In this document: one piece after another, positions 43,315 to 52,763 of the stretch
Layout of the letters: each line of letters opens with the position of its first letter
Position numbering within the stretch: the first letter of the stretch is position 1
Origin: Candidatus Angelobacter sp. Gp1-AA117
GTDB taxonomy: Bacteria; Acidobacteriota; Terriglobia; Terriglobales; Acidobacteriaceae
DNA: 64,000 nucleotides
NCBI GenBank assembly: GCA_003223515.1
Contig: QHVI01000042.1
Span: 1-64,000 of the forward strand
Reading direction: 5' to 3'
Program-made: the position numbers and the translations under genes
Notes under the pieces: generated by a model
What the model was told of the DNA's origin: nothing
Seen by the model: only the letters and a program-made list of their open reading frames with translations
The model's database searches: none

Positions 43315-45501
43315 TTAAGGCAAGATGGACCAGCCAAACATCATGTTGTGGTCCTCGTGCGCCAGGTTGTGGCAGTGTGCGACATAGTTGCCCGCGAAGG
43401 TGCGGAACCGCCGGAAGAATTGCACGGATTCGCTGGGATCCAAGGCGACCACGTCCTCCTTGCCGGTGTCCTCGGGATGAGGATTGGTGCTGCCGACGCG
43501 CGAAAGCACGGTATGCTCTTCCATGTGCATGTGCATCGGATGCACCCAACCACCGCCTCCATTGGCAACTGTCCACAATTCGCCGCCGCCACTGCGTTGC
43601 GGAAGGGCGAGCGGTGTGGTGGGATTGAACTCCAGGCCGTTAATCACCCACTGAGTTTCCCCGCCGGCCGTACCGCTACGCGCCAATGTGAACGTCCGCT
43701 GTGGCAGTGAGGTCTTGTTCTTGGGCAAATCCGGCATGGGGCGGAGGTTCTGGGGAACGTTACTCACGTCAGTCTCCGGCGGAGCGCCGCCGATGACGAT
43801 CTTCATGAGCGGCACCTTGTAGGTCAGAGCAGCTCCCGCAATGTTGAAGTTCGGTTTGCGTCCGTCAGGCATCTCCAGGACGTCCACCAGGTAGAGCACG
43901 TCTCCAGGTGTGGTCGGAGTCCCGTCCAGATACTTGGTGAAGTCAACGACTACCTCTCTCCGTTTTGCCGGCCAGATCTGGAAGGAATCACGGGTAATGG
44001 GCTTAGGCAGCAGTCCACCTTCGCTGGCGATCTGGGTGAACCGATGACACTGCTGGCCATCCGGGAGTTGGTACTGCCCCTGAGTGCCGGGGGCCGCGGT
44101 CGGCGTGCCGCGCATGAGCATGAGTTCATAGATACGCGACACTGAGGCACCCAGGAAGCGGAAGCGATACTTGCGGCGGAACACATTGAGCACCGGGAAA
44201 GCCGTTCCGTTCACGGTGAAGATGTCTCCCACAAAGCCATGGTTGGGGAAGTGGCGGTGATAAAGCTTGCCCCACCACTCGGGGTGGAGTTCGCCCAGGC
44301 CGTTGTGGAAGTCCTGATGCTGCGTAACACCATCATCGAGGCAGCAATCGTACAGGGCCATGGGAATGTCGTAGTCCACGTTGAAGGTCTGCCCCGTCGG
44401 GTCGGCCGGGTCAATCCGTTTGCGTCCGGGCAGCCCGAGGCCGCTCCTTTGGGTCTCGTCGCCTGGATCGAGGACCGGATCATAAATGGGATATAGACCA
44501 ACCATTCCTTTGTAAACGTTAGGCCCGGTGTGGTGCATGCGATGGTCGTGAAACCACAGGAAGGATTGCTTCTCTGCGGAGTCGTTGCCTGCCGGATAGT
44601 TGTGATAAAGATTGTCCACCCACTGCTCCGGTATGTACCCACCTTTGTTATCTGTGAGGTGGTGGGGCTGGCCATCGCTCTCCGGCGGCGTGTGACCGTT
44701 GTGCAGGTGGGTAAGGAACGCCCAGTCCGGCGCCCCGAAATCCTGGCGGTCAAGACACAAGGGGTTGAGGTCCAAGTCATTCTCGAAACGTACGATGTTG
44801 GGTTGCCCGTACATGGCGTTGATTCGGGGTCCGGGGAAAGTCCCGTTGAATCCATAAATCGTGCTGGCGGGCAGCGCCTGCGGACCGGCAATCCCGGATG
44901 GCGGGACCACCGGCAGGCCGCCGCTGGTGATGGGCTGTACCTGCGAGCTGGTGTAGGAATGCTCCCTCACCTGTAACCTGATGTGGTAAAGATTGGGGTT
45001 CGGCAGCGGGAAACCAGGCACATTGATACCGTTGGTCGTCCCTGATACACCGCTCCCATCTGTCCAGAGCTGGTGCGTGCCTGCGTCGGGAACGGTGGGT
45101 CCGGGCACTCCGGCGGTGCGAGGCCGCGCTCCCATTGCGTCCTGGCGGCCGCGGAGCGGACTCGGTGGAAGAACCACGTTGCTTCCGAATGCCGATGTTC
45201 TCACTCTCCAGGCATCGGGAGCATTCGGGGTCAGAGTGCCATCAGGCTGCCGATATCCCGGCAACAAGGCTGATGGGATGGGAAGTGGATCGGTGAACGG
45301 GCTCATGATGAATGGACTGGTGGGGAAAACTTCGATTGGGGTAAGCCCCGTGACGATGTCAATGTCCTGCGGCGTCTGATCAAGGAAGCCTGAGCATTGC
45401 TGGGCCCACAGTTTTCCGGGCAGGAGCATGCCCGCCCCGCACATCATGCTCAACTTGATTAATTCCCTCCGGTTCATTTTGGTTATGTCAAATTTGCTCA
45501 T
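43315..45501 (-). CDS. Multicopper oxidase 2, Tat-exported
   Basis: 728 residues; GAGGAGAG precedes ATG 45501. Signal MNRRELIKLSMMCGAGMLLP with twin arginines near 10-12. Copper motifs: FLTHLHNGHTPPESDG, FLWFHDHRMHHTGPNVYKGM, VHPMHMHMEEHTVL and HCHNLAHEDHNMM, so all three copper centres are complete. It is longer than oxidase 1 because of a proline-rich N-terminal insertion (about 55-150) and a longer middle. Both oxidases share the HLHNGHTP and HEDHxMM signatures and are probably paralogues. Upstream on the same strand is the MauG-like peroxidase, separated by a REP-like region, so co-regulation is possible but not shown. Confidence 0.92.
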   Translation of the reverse strand: MSKFDITKMNRRELIKLSMMCGAGMLLPGKLWAQQCSGFLDQTPQDIDIVTGLTPIEVFPTSPFIMSPFTDPLPIPSALLPGYRQPDGTLTPNAPDAWRVRTSAFGSNVVLPPSPLRGRQDAMGARPRTAGVPGPTVPDAGTHQLWTDGSGVSGTTNGINVPGFPLPNPNLYHIRLQVREHSYTSSQVQPITSGGLPVVPPSGIAGPQALPASTIYGFNGTFPGPRINAMYGQPNIVRFENDLDLNPLCLDRQDFGAPDWAFLTHLHNGHTPPESDGQPHHLTDNKGGYIPEQWVDNLYHNYPAGNDSAEKQSFLWFHDHRMHHTGPNVYKGMVGLYPIYDPVLDPGDETQRSGLGLPGRKRIDPADPTGQTFNVDYDIPMALYDCCLDDGVTQHQDFHNGLGELHPEWWGKLYHRHFPNHGFVGDIFTVNGTAFPVLNVFRRKYRFRFLGASVSRIYELMLMRGTPTAAPGTQGQYQLPDGQQCHRFTQIASEGGLLPKPITRDSFQIWPAKRREVVVDFTKYLDGTPTTPGDVLYLVDVLEMPDGRKPNFNIAGAALTYKVPLMKIVIGGAPPETDVSNVPQNLRPMPDLPKNKTSLPQRTFTLARSGTAGGETQWVINGLEFNPTTPLALPQRSGGGELWTVANGGGGWVHPMHMHMEEHTVLSRVGSTNPHPEDTGKEDVVALDPSESVQFFRRFRTFAGNYVAHCHNLAHEDHNMMFGWSILP

Positions 45502-45589
45502 CTCATCTCTCCTCTGCTAATCATTTTTTTATTGCGTACTTCAATACACGTGACCTGCTACAACTCATCTCATGAATGCATTTCAACCA

Positions 45590-45667
45590 GGGCTAAAGCC
45601 CCTTAACTTGGCGGGCTGGAACGCGGGCCTGAAGGCCCGCTCTTCCACCGGATGCGCTCAAGCGCAT
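45590..45667. repeat. Three consecutive hairpins (REP-like)
   Basis: GGGCTAAAGCCC (45590-45601), GCGGGCCTGAAGGCCCGC (45623-45640) and ATGCGCTCAAGCGCAT (45652-45667, followed by a T-run). The first is identical to hairpin 1 of the elements near 43.0 and 51.6 kb; centres are TAAA, TGAA or TCAA. Lies between the MauG-like gene and multicopper oxidase 2. The third hairpin with TTTTTT could terminate rightward transcription. Confidence 0.65.
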
Positions 45668-45709
45668 TTTTTGAGATGACTACTAAAAATTGATTCCATT
45701 CTTCCTGCT

Positions 45710-48094
45710 TCACAATGCAAACGGGTTCAAGTTCAGAAAACGTTGCACGGGTGTTTGCGAGCCGCTGGTTCCTACCGCCGGGATTTCCACCATGTTGTCA
45801 GTTCCGGGCGGGCTGTCACCGTCAGGGACGAACAACTGCGGGTGATCAAATGGCGCCTGCTGCAAGAGCACACGATCGTCTGTAAGCGCGAGCAGAAAGG
45901 CCACCAGGCTTTTTTGCTGATCTGCGTTCAATTGCAGAGGCAGTATGGCGGGAGCCTTTGTGGCATTCACAGTACGGTCAAAGTCTCCGCCGTTGTCATA
46001 GAACTCCACCACCTGTGCAAGAGTGGACTTGCCTCCGTTGTGAAAATACGGGCCGTTCAGTTCCACGTCCCGCAAGCCGGGCACCTTGAAGCTGCCAGCC
46101 ACAGCCGTGGCCTCCGTAGCTGTCAGACCACCTGAGAGCAGTGGGAAACCCTGCGCATTCAGCAGCGTATTCGGGAAGGTGGCGTTGCCAGCTCCAGTAC
46201 AACCGAGCGCATTCCCGGGAACCTGAATGAGATTCGGTGAGCTTGACTGGAAGAACTGGGTCCAGGACCACGGACCGAAAACGTCTGTAGCTCCCAGGCC
46301 AAGATCATCCGCTGTTGCCCGTACGCCGAGGTTGTACCAGCCGGTGTCATAGGTGGCTATCGGCAACGGGATCGCCGGAGAAACTGGTGTTGAAAATCCG
46401 CCCGGGAACGGAATGATCTCGTCGGTTACGTTCACAGCGTAGGTGCTAGGATCGAATGTGATGACATCTGTGCCGAGAGGTACCGGAGTCAGCGGTCCGG
46501 GTGGAGTCCAATCCAACTTCATGAACATGCGCTCCATCCTCAGATCGAAGCCCGCCTTTTTGAGCGCCACATCCCCAGCCTCGACTCCGGCACCGGTCAG
46601 GTTCCTTACAGAGGCGCTGGTGGTCTCCGCGCCCACATGGCACCCGATGCATCCCACCCCGAAACCGGCCGGAACCGGAAACGAGGGCGGCGGTGATACG
46701 GGCCGTTCAAACAGGCCGAGGCCATTGAGGATATCGGCACGCGTGATGCTGATGCCGCCAGCGGCCAGCCGGTTCACTGTCTGGTCCAGAAGCGCAGGAT
46801 TGTCTGACATCAGCGCCGGCATGCCGGTGACGGGATCGAATGTGGTGGTGCTGAAAACCCTTGTCAGCAGATATTGGTCCATGGGGCTGCTGTCCGCGAC
46901 CAGGGTCCCCTCATAGAGCATGATGGAGAGTCCCCAGAAGAGGGCGAAGTTGTCTTCCATCATGTTGTAGGTTCCCACCGGCATTCTCCTGCTGTAATTC
47001 CACCACTTCGGCTGGAAAGCTTTTTGGACCAGCGAAGTGTATGTGACCGTGAGCCCCTTGCCGGCTGTGGTATCGGCCAGGCTGCCCAGCACGCTGTCCG
47101 TGGGATCCACCTTCTGGAGTCCCAGCGGTTTGACCAGCAGCAACTTGTGGCCGAGGTCCGCGAAGGTGCGTCCGGAGGCCGACATTTCAGTTGTATTGAG
47201 CGGCGGCCCTACCGCCTGGGATGCGGGACTCGCGTTTGGAATATGGATGTCAATCTGTACCGGGCTTCCAGTACTGCCCAGCACCCAGACTCGGGCGGAG
47301 CCGTCTCTGTTCCCGAACGGATTTATTCCGTTGAATTCCGGCTGGGCACGGCCATTCCAGAATTCGCGGTGGTTGAAAACCGCGTTGATCGACGAGGGAG
47401 TGTTCTTCCCCGTCACTTGCCGCACGTTCACGCCATTCACGTTGAACACCGGGTCGGAAACGGACGAGGTCAACTCTGCCCCGGACTTGCTGAAACCGGC
47501 GAAATTACTCTTGCGGACACCCTGCGATCCGACGACGTTGTCTACGTCTTTGGTTGGAAGGGTGGTGAACGGGAAATCATTCGATATCAAGGTGTAGTTT
47601 GGCTCGTAGCCAAAGCCGTCCCAGCCGCCATTTGCGCCGGGGTTCATTTGGTTGCGGTCGCGCCCATCCTGGCCAGCCTTGAAGTGGCAGGTAGCGCACG
47701 CGGTTTTGTTATCGCTGCCAGCCTGCATCTCCCAAAACAGCGCCTTGCCTAACTGAATAGCAGCGGCCTGGTTGGCAATGTAATCCGCGAGATCGCCCCT
47801 CACGACGCCAGCTGCGCCATTGGGAAGAACTGGATTGGCCACGGTCTTGAGCGATTGCATCAGTAAACCAGGCAGAACTGGCGCGACCGCTACTGGACCA
47901 AAAGCTGTAGGACAATTGTAGGTTTGCACCTGCGCTAATAAGGACTGGGGTACCACCATCAGGCAGGCCAGAATCACGGCGAGAATGGCGCGAAACGTCT
48001 TCCCTGATTGTGGGGACCGCGCCCTGCCGAATAAGCGTGTTACCCGGAACCCGGTGGGAGCGAATCTGGGAGCCTGGCATTTTGAAGATTGCAT
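45710..48094 (-). CDS. MauG/cytochrome c peroxidase-type di-haem protein
   Basis: 794 residues; GGAGGAGG is 6-8 bases before ATG 48094. An uncleaved-looking basic N-terminus is followed by the signal FRAILAVILACLMVVPQSLLA. Haem motifs are CATCH (133-137, inside NKTACATCHFKAGQDGR) and CIGCH (482-486). The spacing and the final GLRDVELNGPYFHNGGKSTL segment are those of bacterial di-haem peroxidases, but with a 350-residue middle, about twice the usual length. Such proteins reduce peroxide or oxidise protein or small substrates at the periplasm. It sits between a large Ig-like secreted protein and a multicopper oxidase, suggesting a shared oxidative pathway. Confidence 0.88.
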   Translation of the reverse strand: MQSSKCQAPRFAPTGFRVTRLFGRARSPQSGKTFRAILAVILACLMVVPQSLLAQVQTYNCPTAFGPVAVAPVLPGLLMQSLKTVANPVLPNGAAGVVRGDLADYIANQAAAIQLGKALFWEMQAGSDNKTACATCHFKAGQDGRDRNQMNPGANGGWDGFGYEPNYTLISNDFPFTTLPTKDVDNVVGSQGVRKSNFAGFSKSGAELTSSVSDPVFNVNGVNVRQVTGKNTPSSINAVFNHREFWNGRAQPEFNGINPFGNRDGSARVWVLGSTGSPVQIDIHIPNASPASQAVGPPLNTTEMSASGRTFADLGHKLLLVKPLGLQKVDPTDSVLGSLADTTAGKGLTVTYTSLVQKAFQPKWWNYSRRMPVGTYNMMEDNFALFWGLSIMLYEGTLVADSSPMDQYLLTRVFSTTTFDPVTGMPALMSDNPALLDQTVNRLAAGGISITRADILNGLGLFERPVSPPPSFPVPAGFGVGCIGCHVGAETTSASVRNLTGAGVEAGDVALKKAGFDLRMERMFMKLDWTPPGPLTPVPLGTDVITFDPSTYAVNVTDEIIPFPGGFSTPVSPAIPLPIATYDTGWYNLGVRATADDLGLGATDVFGPWSWTQFFQSSSPNLIQVPGNALGCTGAGNATFPNTLLNAQGFPLLSGGLTATEATAVAGSFKVPGLRDVELNGPYFHNGGKSTLAQVVEFYDNGGDFDRTVNATKAPAILPLQLNADQQKSLVAFLLALTDDRVLLQQAPFDHPQLFVPDGDSPPGTDNMVEIPAVGTSGSQTPVQRFLNLNPFAL

Positions 48095-48150
48095 GGTGTG
48101 CCTCCTCCGCCTCCGGCGGTATGTTCAATTTCGAGTACAGGGTTCCAGGT

Positions 48151-48182
48151 GCGGTCGAAGAGCAGCTTCGCTCTTCGACCGC
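48151..48182. terminator. Perfect 13-bp hairpin after the Ig-like gene
   Basis: Arms GCGGTCGAAGAGC (48151-48163) and GCTCTTCGACCGC (48170-48182), loop AGCTTC, 13 bases past the stop at 48195. No T-run follows. It separates the Ig-like gene from the MauG-like gene and may stabilise or end the upstream message. Confidence 0.6.
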
Positions 48183-48194
48183 CTGGGATTCTAA

Positions 48195-51100
48195 CTACCG
48201 AATGCGGGTGATTGCGGAAGATGCCGTGCCACCTTTCGATGACCGGGCACTGATGGAGACGACGTTGCACGGCGTCTTGTAAGTACCACCGAGATTGCAG
48301 GCCGGGGCAGGGGCTCCGACCACGTCGATGATGTAGAGGCCGCCGGCGCCGCCGGTGAACAGGTTTCCAACACCTCCGTTGATCGGGTCGGGGTCATACG
48401 TCCAAACGCCTGGAGCTGTCTGCACGCAGGGCGCAGCGGCGTTTTCACACCGGTAAGGCTGCAGGAAGATCTGGATGGTTGGGTCGATGGTGTTGTCCGT
48501 CACGTTGACGATCAACCGCTGCTTGTTGGACCGGTACTCCGCCGCCGTGATGCTGAAAACGTCAGTGACGGTGACCGTGGTGGTGACCGGCGCCGAAACC
48601 ACACCGGCAGAGTTGATGGCCGTGATGGTTAGCGTGACCACAACAGGAGCAGCCGGAGCGTTGAAGGAGACCGTCGCCGTGGTTGGACCCGAAGGAGTCA
48701 CACACAAGTTGCCTTGGTTTGTTCCCAGGGCGCAGCCAGCGGATGGGAACTGCAACGTTCCAGCCGGGTTCTGCGTAATGGTAAAGAGCAGCGGTGTCCG
48801 TGCCGGAATGTTGGGATCAGATCCGGTGATCAGCAGGCTGACATCAGAGGAACCCACGGGCACTGAAACGGCCGCTACTGGATTGGCTACTGGTGGCAGC
48901 ACCGGGACCGGCGGATTGATGGCCACCGTGGTTGATACCGGCGCTGAGGCAATGCCGATAGTATTGGTCGCAGTCACCGTGACCGTGATGTTCGTGGCTA
49001 CCACCACTGATGGTGCGGTATAGCTCACGGTGGCGGTGGTTGCCCCAGTGGGGGTAATCACCAGGTTGAGCAGAGCGGACGCTCCGGTCTGGCTGACTGT
49101 CCAGGTGAGCGGCGTTGCCGCCGGCACGTTGGGATCAGAGGCAGTGACATTGAAAGAGCCTGCCGCTCCGGAAGCGACGGACTGATTGGCGATAGGATTC
49201 ACGGTCGGAGCCGACGCCGGAGCGACGGTCACGAATGCAGTCGAAGGGGCAGAAGTCCCGCCGCAATTGGTGGCCGTGAGTGCCAGGGTGAACACCGTCT
49301 GGACCGCCACCTGGGGCGCTGTGTAATCAGGCGTGGGCAGGGTGGGGTTAGAGATTGTCCCACCGCTTGCCGTCCATGAATAGCTGATGGGCGTTGTTCC
49401 AGTGGCGCTGCCGTTTAAGGCGATGGTTGCTCCAGAGTTGACTCCATACGGCCCTCCGGCGTTGGCCGCTGCCGTAATGCAGGCCACGACTGGAACGACG
49501 TTACTGGGCCAGGGATTGAGTTGCCCCACCAGCGTACCCGGCGATGAGCTATATCCACCCTGGGCCAGGAAGTTAATGGTGTTGAAGTTGTTCTCCGGGA
49601 TAGCGGTGCCGGGGACGTTCTCCGGGAAGATGTACGTCAGAATGGGGGCATGATATTGGCCATAGACGATCCCGTTAGCCGACCGGGGCGATGCCGCAGT
49701 AAGGGGCGCGGTAAATGCACCCTGAACTACTGCCCGCATCTCGCGCGGCGGTGGCAGGAAGGTGTCCGCAGAATTCATCACGCATTGCTTGTCTGGTTTT
49801 AGAGGAGTCGACCCGAATGCCAGACACGGCGGACGGAAACGCCAACGTCCCTTAACCGCACCCAAGCCATTTTCCGGGCCTGGATCGACGCCGATTGTGC
49901 CAAAATCACGGTCGGTGGCCGCACCAGTAAGCGAATTAAAATCCATCCCGTAGAGGTGGATGAACCTCTGGTTCGCCGCAGTCGGATCAACATCAGTGGT
50001 CATGCCTTCAAAGCGGGTCCGTGCGGTCGCTTCGCCTGCACCCACAACCGTTAGTCCTCCAGTGCCGATGAGGGTCACTTCCGTCGAGACATAAGCTGGG
50101 TTGGTACCAGGGGCTGTGTAGATGGCAGCGTTGTTGTTAATGGTGTGGGCAGAGATGTAAGTTGCAGCCCTTCCAAGCGCCGGCCACGGCCCAGCGGTGG
50201 GGCCGCCGCCCGGACACCCAGTCATGGTGCAATCCTGCACTAGTGTTCCTGCGAAGGTCACGTAGTCGCCAACTTCGAAGGGCGCCTGAATGGTTGGATC
50301 AGGCAGGCCGCCTCCGGGAGGAAGCGTGGTGAAGTTGGTGCACCGAAGCCCAACCGTAGCTGGGGCTAAACACACTATCACTGGATTTCCGACGAACGGC
50401 CTCTGGGTCACAGGGCAACGGGCATCATCGGGGTTCCCAGCAACGTTCGGGTCAGCCACAACGCGTGGCACACACATGGGAAAGCCAGTGGCGGAAGCGA
50501 TGGTGGGGTTGTCCTGGTCCACCTGGAACCGCGCATCCGGGGTTTGTCCCCGGCTGTAACGTCCTGTGCCTGCCGCGACATCTCCGACAGTGGTAATCAC
50601 CGGATCATTGATTTGCACCCGTGCGCCGGTGGCACAATTGCCGATCGGACCACCTACGCGCATCTCGCCGGTAGCATAGTTAATGCAATTGATGTATCCA
50701 GCACCTGAGTTCAACGCATGCTGGGAAATGTAAATCAGCCCGGCGATGTACACGTCAGCACCGCCCGGACCGCCCAGCACGCGGTTACCGATCACGTGCG
50801 CTTCATAGGTGGTCAGGGGCGTGGGAACATCGTCTTGAGCCATGCCCGTAGCCGCCCCGGTATAGGGCGCCGGCGCCAAAGCAAAAAGTTCCTGCCACGT
50901 GAGAGCATTGGCAGGCAGGATCACAATGGTTTCCGAAGGCACCGTAATCAACTGGCCATTCACGACGATAAAACCACCCTGGTGCGCGCCCCCGCCGTTG
51001 CCGCTGCCGGGGCCGCCCAGTGTGGCCGTCTGAACAAAGCCAGTCACATCAAATTGTGACGATACGGGGACAGGCAACTGTCCTGCCGCAAAGGTAGATA

Positions 51101-51212
51101 GCAGAATTATCACTAATAAAGTGAATAGAATGCTTGTGGTTGAGGCCCCGCGCCGTTGAGCTACGCCTACGGCCTGGGCTGTTTGGATTTGCAGGCTTCC
51201 TATATTTGTCAT
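48195..51212 (-). CDS. Large secreted protein with Ig-like repeats
   Basis: 1005 residues from ATG 51212 (GGAGA 9 bases upstream; ATG 51230 is an alternative). The N-terminal membrane segment SILFTLLVIILLSTFAAGQ is a signal or anchor. Residues about 60-590 form a domain I cannot name, with many Cys (CVPRVV, CPVTQRP, CTMTGCPGG) and Gly/Pro-rich loops. Residues about 600-890 are four Ig/cadherin-like modules (AGGPYGVNSGATIALNGSAT; SVASGAAGSFNVTASDPNVP), and the last 110 residues contain more Cys. No enzyme motif. It is probably a surface or matrix protein. First gene of the leftward Ig-MauG-MCO-Cus series. Confidence 0.75.
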   Translation of the reverse strand: MTNIGSLQIQTAQAVGVAQRRGASTTSILFTLLVIILLSTFAAGQLPVPVSSQFDVTGFVQTATLGGPGSGNGGGAHQGGFIVVNGQLITVPSETIVILPANALTWQELFALAPAPYTGAATGMAQDDVPTPLTTYEAHVIGNRVLGGPGGADVYIAGLIYISQHALNSGAGYINCINYATGEMRVGGPIGNCATGARVQINDPVITTVGDVAAGTGRYSRGQTPDARFQVDQDNPTIASATGFPMCVPRVVADPNVAGNPDDARCPVTQRPFVGNPVIVCLAPATVGLRCTNFTTLPPGGGLPDPTIQAPFEVGDYVTFAGTLVQDCTMTGCPGGGPTAGPWPALGRAATYISAHTINNNAAIYTAPGTNPAYVSTEVTLIGTGGLTVVGAGEATARTRFEGMTTDVDPTAANQRFIHLYGMDFNSLTGAATDRDFGTIGVDPGPENGLGAVKGRWRFRPPCLAFGSTPLKPDKQCVMNSADTFLPPPREMRAVVQGAFTAPLTAASPRSANGIVYGQYHAPILTYIFPENVPGTAIPENNFNTINFLAQGGYSSSPGTLVGQLNPWPSNVVPVVACITAAANAGGPYGVNSGATIALNGSATGTTPISYSWTASGGTISNPTLPTPDYTAPQVAVQTVFTLALTATNCGGTSAPSTAFVTVAPASAPTVNPIANQSVASGAAGSFNVTASDPNVPAATPLTWTVSQTGASALLNLVITPTGATTATVSYTAPSVVVATNITVTVTATNTIGIASAPVSTTVAINPPVPVLPPVANPVAAVSVPVGSSDVSLLITGSDPNIPARTPLLFTITQNPAGTLQFPSAGCALGTNQGNLCVTPSGPTTATVSFNAPAAPVVVTLTITAINSAGVVSAPVTTTVTVTDVFSITAAEYRSNKQRLIVNVTDNTIDPTIQIFLQPYRCENAAAPCVQTAPGVWTYDPDPINGGVGNLFTGGAGGLYIIDVVGAPAPACNLGGTYKTPCNVVSISARSSKGGTASSAITRIR

Positions 51213-51816
51213 GAGAGTCTTCTCCGTCATGCCGGCATTTCGCGGGGCCTTTCTTCGGCCGGACGTGCAGCAACCTGGGTAGAACAACTGGAAGTGCTGC
51301 TACGTAACATCGAAAAGCGGCAAGTTCACACGGGCAGTGTGAAACATTGGCTGCATTCTCACCATCCCCCCATACCGGGAGGTTGGGGTACTTCTGTACC
51401 GGAGATTTAGAGAAGAGCCGGGGGAGTTATTACAAACCCATGGTTATAACCGCTTTTTGCAGGTGCTGGATACCTTTAAAGAGATGTGTAACAGGACATG
51501 ACTTGTAGAAGTGCCAATAAAGCTCTGCAACCCTGGGGGCTTTATGCGGGGTTAAGAAATGCCGTATAGGTTTGCTAGAGCGTTTTTAGAGTTAATGTAG
51601 ACCGGCATTCATCAGGAGGAAACAGCAGCAGGGGCTAAAGCCCAGAATCTTTTTTGCTCTTTCGGTACGACTGAAGTCATACCCTGTTACTCGTCTCGCT
51701 CCTGGACGGTCTACATTAACTCTAAAAATGCTCTAGACGGGTAACAGGGCATGACATTAATTAGTCGTGCCGATAAGGCTTATAAGATGCGACACCGGCC
51801 CCGGAAAGAAAATGGT
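51213..51816. other. Intergenic region with a MITE-like element
   Basis: 604 bases between the Ig-like gene and the response regulator. No gene seen. The left half (51300-51560) is unremarkable; the right half contains the 162-bp inverted-repeat element and REP-like hairpins described separately. Confidence 0.5.
51575..51736. mobile_element. 162-bp MITE-like element with 30-bp terminal inverted repeats
   Basis: The left end CTAGAGCGTTTTTAGAGTTA continuing ATGTAGACCG (51575-51604) is matched by its complement at 51707-51736, with 29 of 30 positions identical. The interior carries the two-hairpin REP-like unit (51632-51643 and 51664-51683). Outside the right end (51738-51771) an inverted copy of the second hairpin unit continues. 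No transposase lies inside. The terminal CTAG suggests a TA-type target, but a duplicated target was not proven. Confidence 0.6.
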
Positions 51817-52446
51817 TTACTGGATAACGCCCGTGCGTAGAGCATAGCGCACCAAACCTACAGTGTCATGGATGTCCAGCTTCTCCATCAGATTAGTACG
51901 ATGGGATTCGGCTGTATTCACGCTGATGCCCAGCAGCGATGCGATTTCCTTGGTAGTCTTTCCTTCCGCAACCAGTTGCAAGACCTGGCGCTCACGGTCG
52001 CTCAGCGGCCGCTCTGGAAGTGAATCTTTCATCAGGAATGCCTGCACAATAGCGCGGGAGATGCTTTGCGTGAGATACATTTCCCCACGACAAACAGCAC
52101 GAAGAGCGTGCACCAATTCACTTGTAGCCCTGGTTTTAAGAACGTATCCGGTAACGCCTGCCCGCAAGCTCTCTAAAACCATCTGGTCTTCAGTATGCTG
52201 GGTCAGAAGTACAACCTTGGTTCGGGGATTGGACTTGATGATCTCTCGAGCTGCGAAGATTCCATTCAATACGGGCATGGAAATGTCGAGGATGGCAACT
52301 TCAGGATGGTGTTGCTGGCAAAGCCGCACCGCCTCGCGGCCATCAGACGCTTCTGCGACGAATTGAAACCCTTCTTCTTCAAGAAGAGCGCGCAGGCCCT
52401 GCCGAAACATTTCATGATCATCCGCGATCAATACTCGGACTGCCAT
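51817..52446 (-). CDS. NarL/LuxR-family response regulator
   Basis: 209 residues. The receiver domain has Asp9-Asp10, phospho-acceptor Asp54 (AILDISMP), Thr82 and Lys104. The DNA-binding LuxR helix-turn-helix is at about 145-205 (LSDRERQVLQLVAEGKTTKE, ASLLGISVNTAESHRTNLME). It is divergent from a histidine kinase of the HisKA_3 class, its natural partner, with a 317-base A+T-rich region between. Likely target: the neighbouring redox region or its own pair; not shown by sequence. Confidence 0.9.
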   Translation of the reverse strand: MAVRVLIADDHEMFRQGLRALLEEEGFQFVAEASDGREAVRLCQQHHPEVAILDISMPVLNGIFAAREIIKSNPRTKVVLLTQHTEDQMVLESLRAGVTGYVLKTRATSELVHALRAVCRGEMYLTQSISRAIVQAFLMKDSLPERPLSDRERQVLQLVAEGKTTKEIASLLGISVNTAESHRTNLMEKLDIHDTVGLVRYALRTGVIQ

Positions 52447-52763
52447 TCATGACCCCTTAAGACCCGGAATCTAAGGGACTCCACAACTAGGAACGGCCCA
52501 AAAGCATAAATATTTGTTCCAAAAAAACCTGGAGTTCTTGACGAATCCTGGGATAAACAACAACCAATTCAATATATGCTTGTAAACAAAGCTTACACCT
52601 AATCGAGTCAAGGTATTTAAGGAAAAAATGGTCCTTTTTATTAAGAGTTTTAATGTTTTTTTAAGGGTTTCTTAAATTTAGTTAGCTAAAGGAGAAACCA
52701 GGGGCCAAAGACGCAATTTTCAACCAGGAACTGGCATTGCTCTCATCCTCCAGCCAGGTATCC

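Noticed and set aside
46874-47752. 292-codon plus-strand frame antisense to the MauG-like gene
   Set aside because: The di-haem protein is certain on the other strand; the antisense frame has no motif and is typical of GC-rich DNA.
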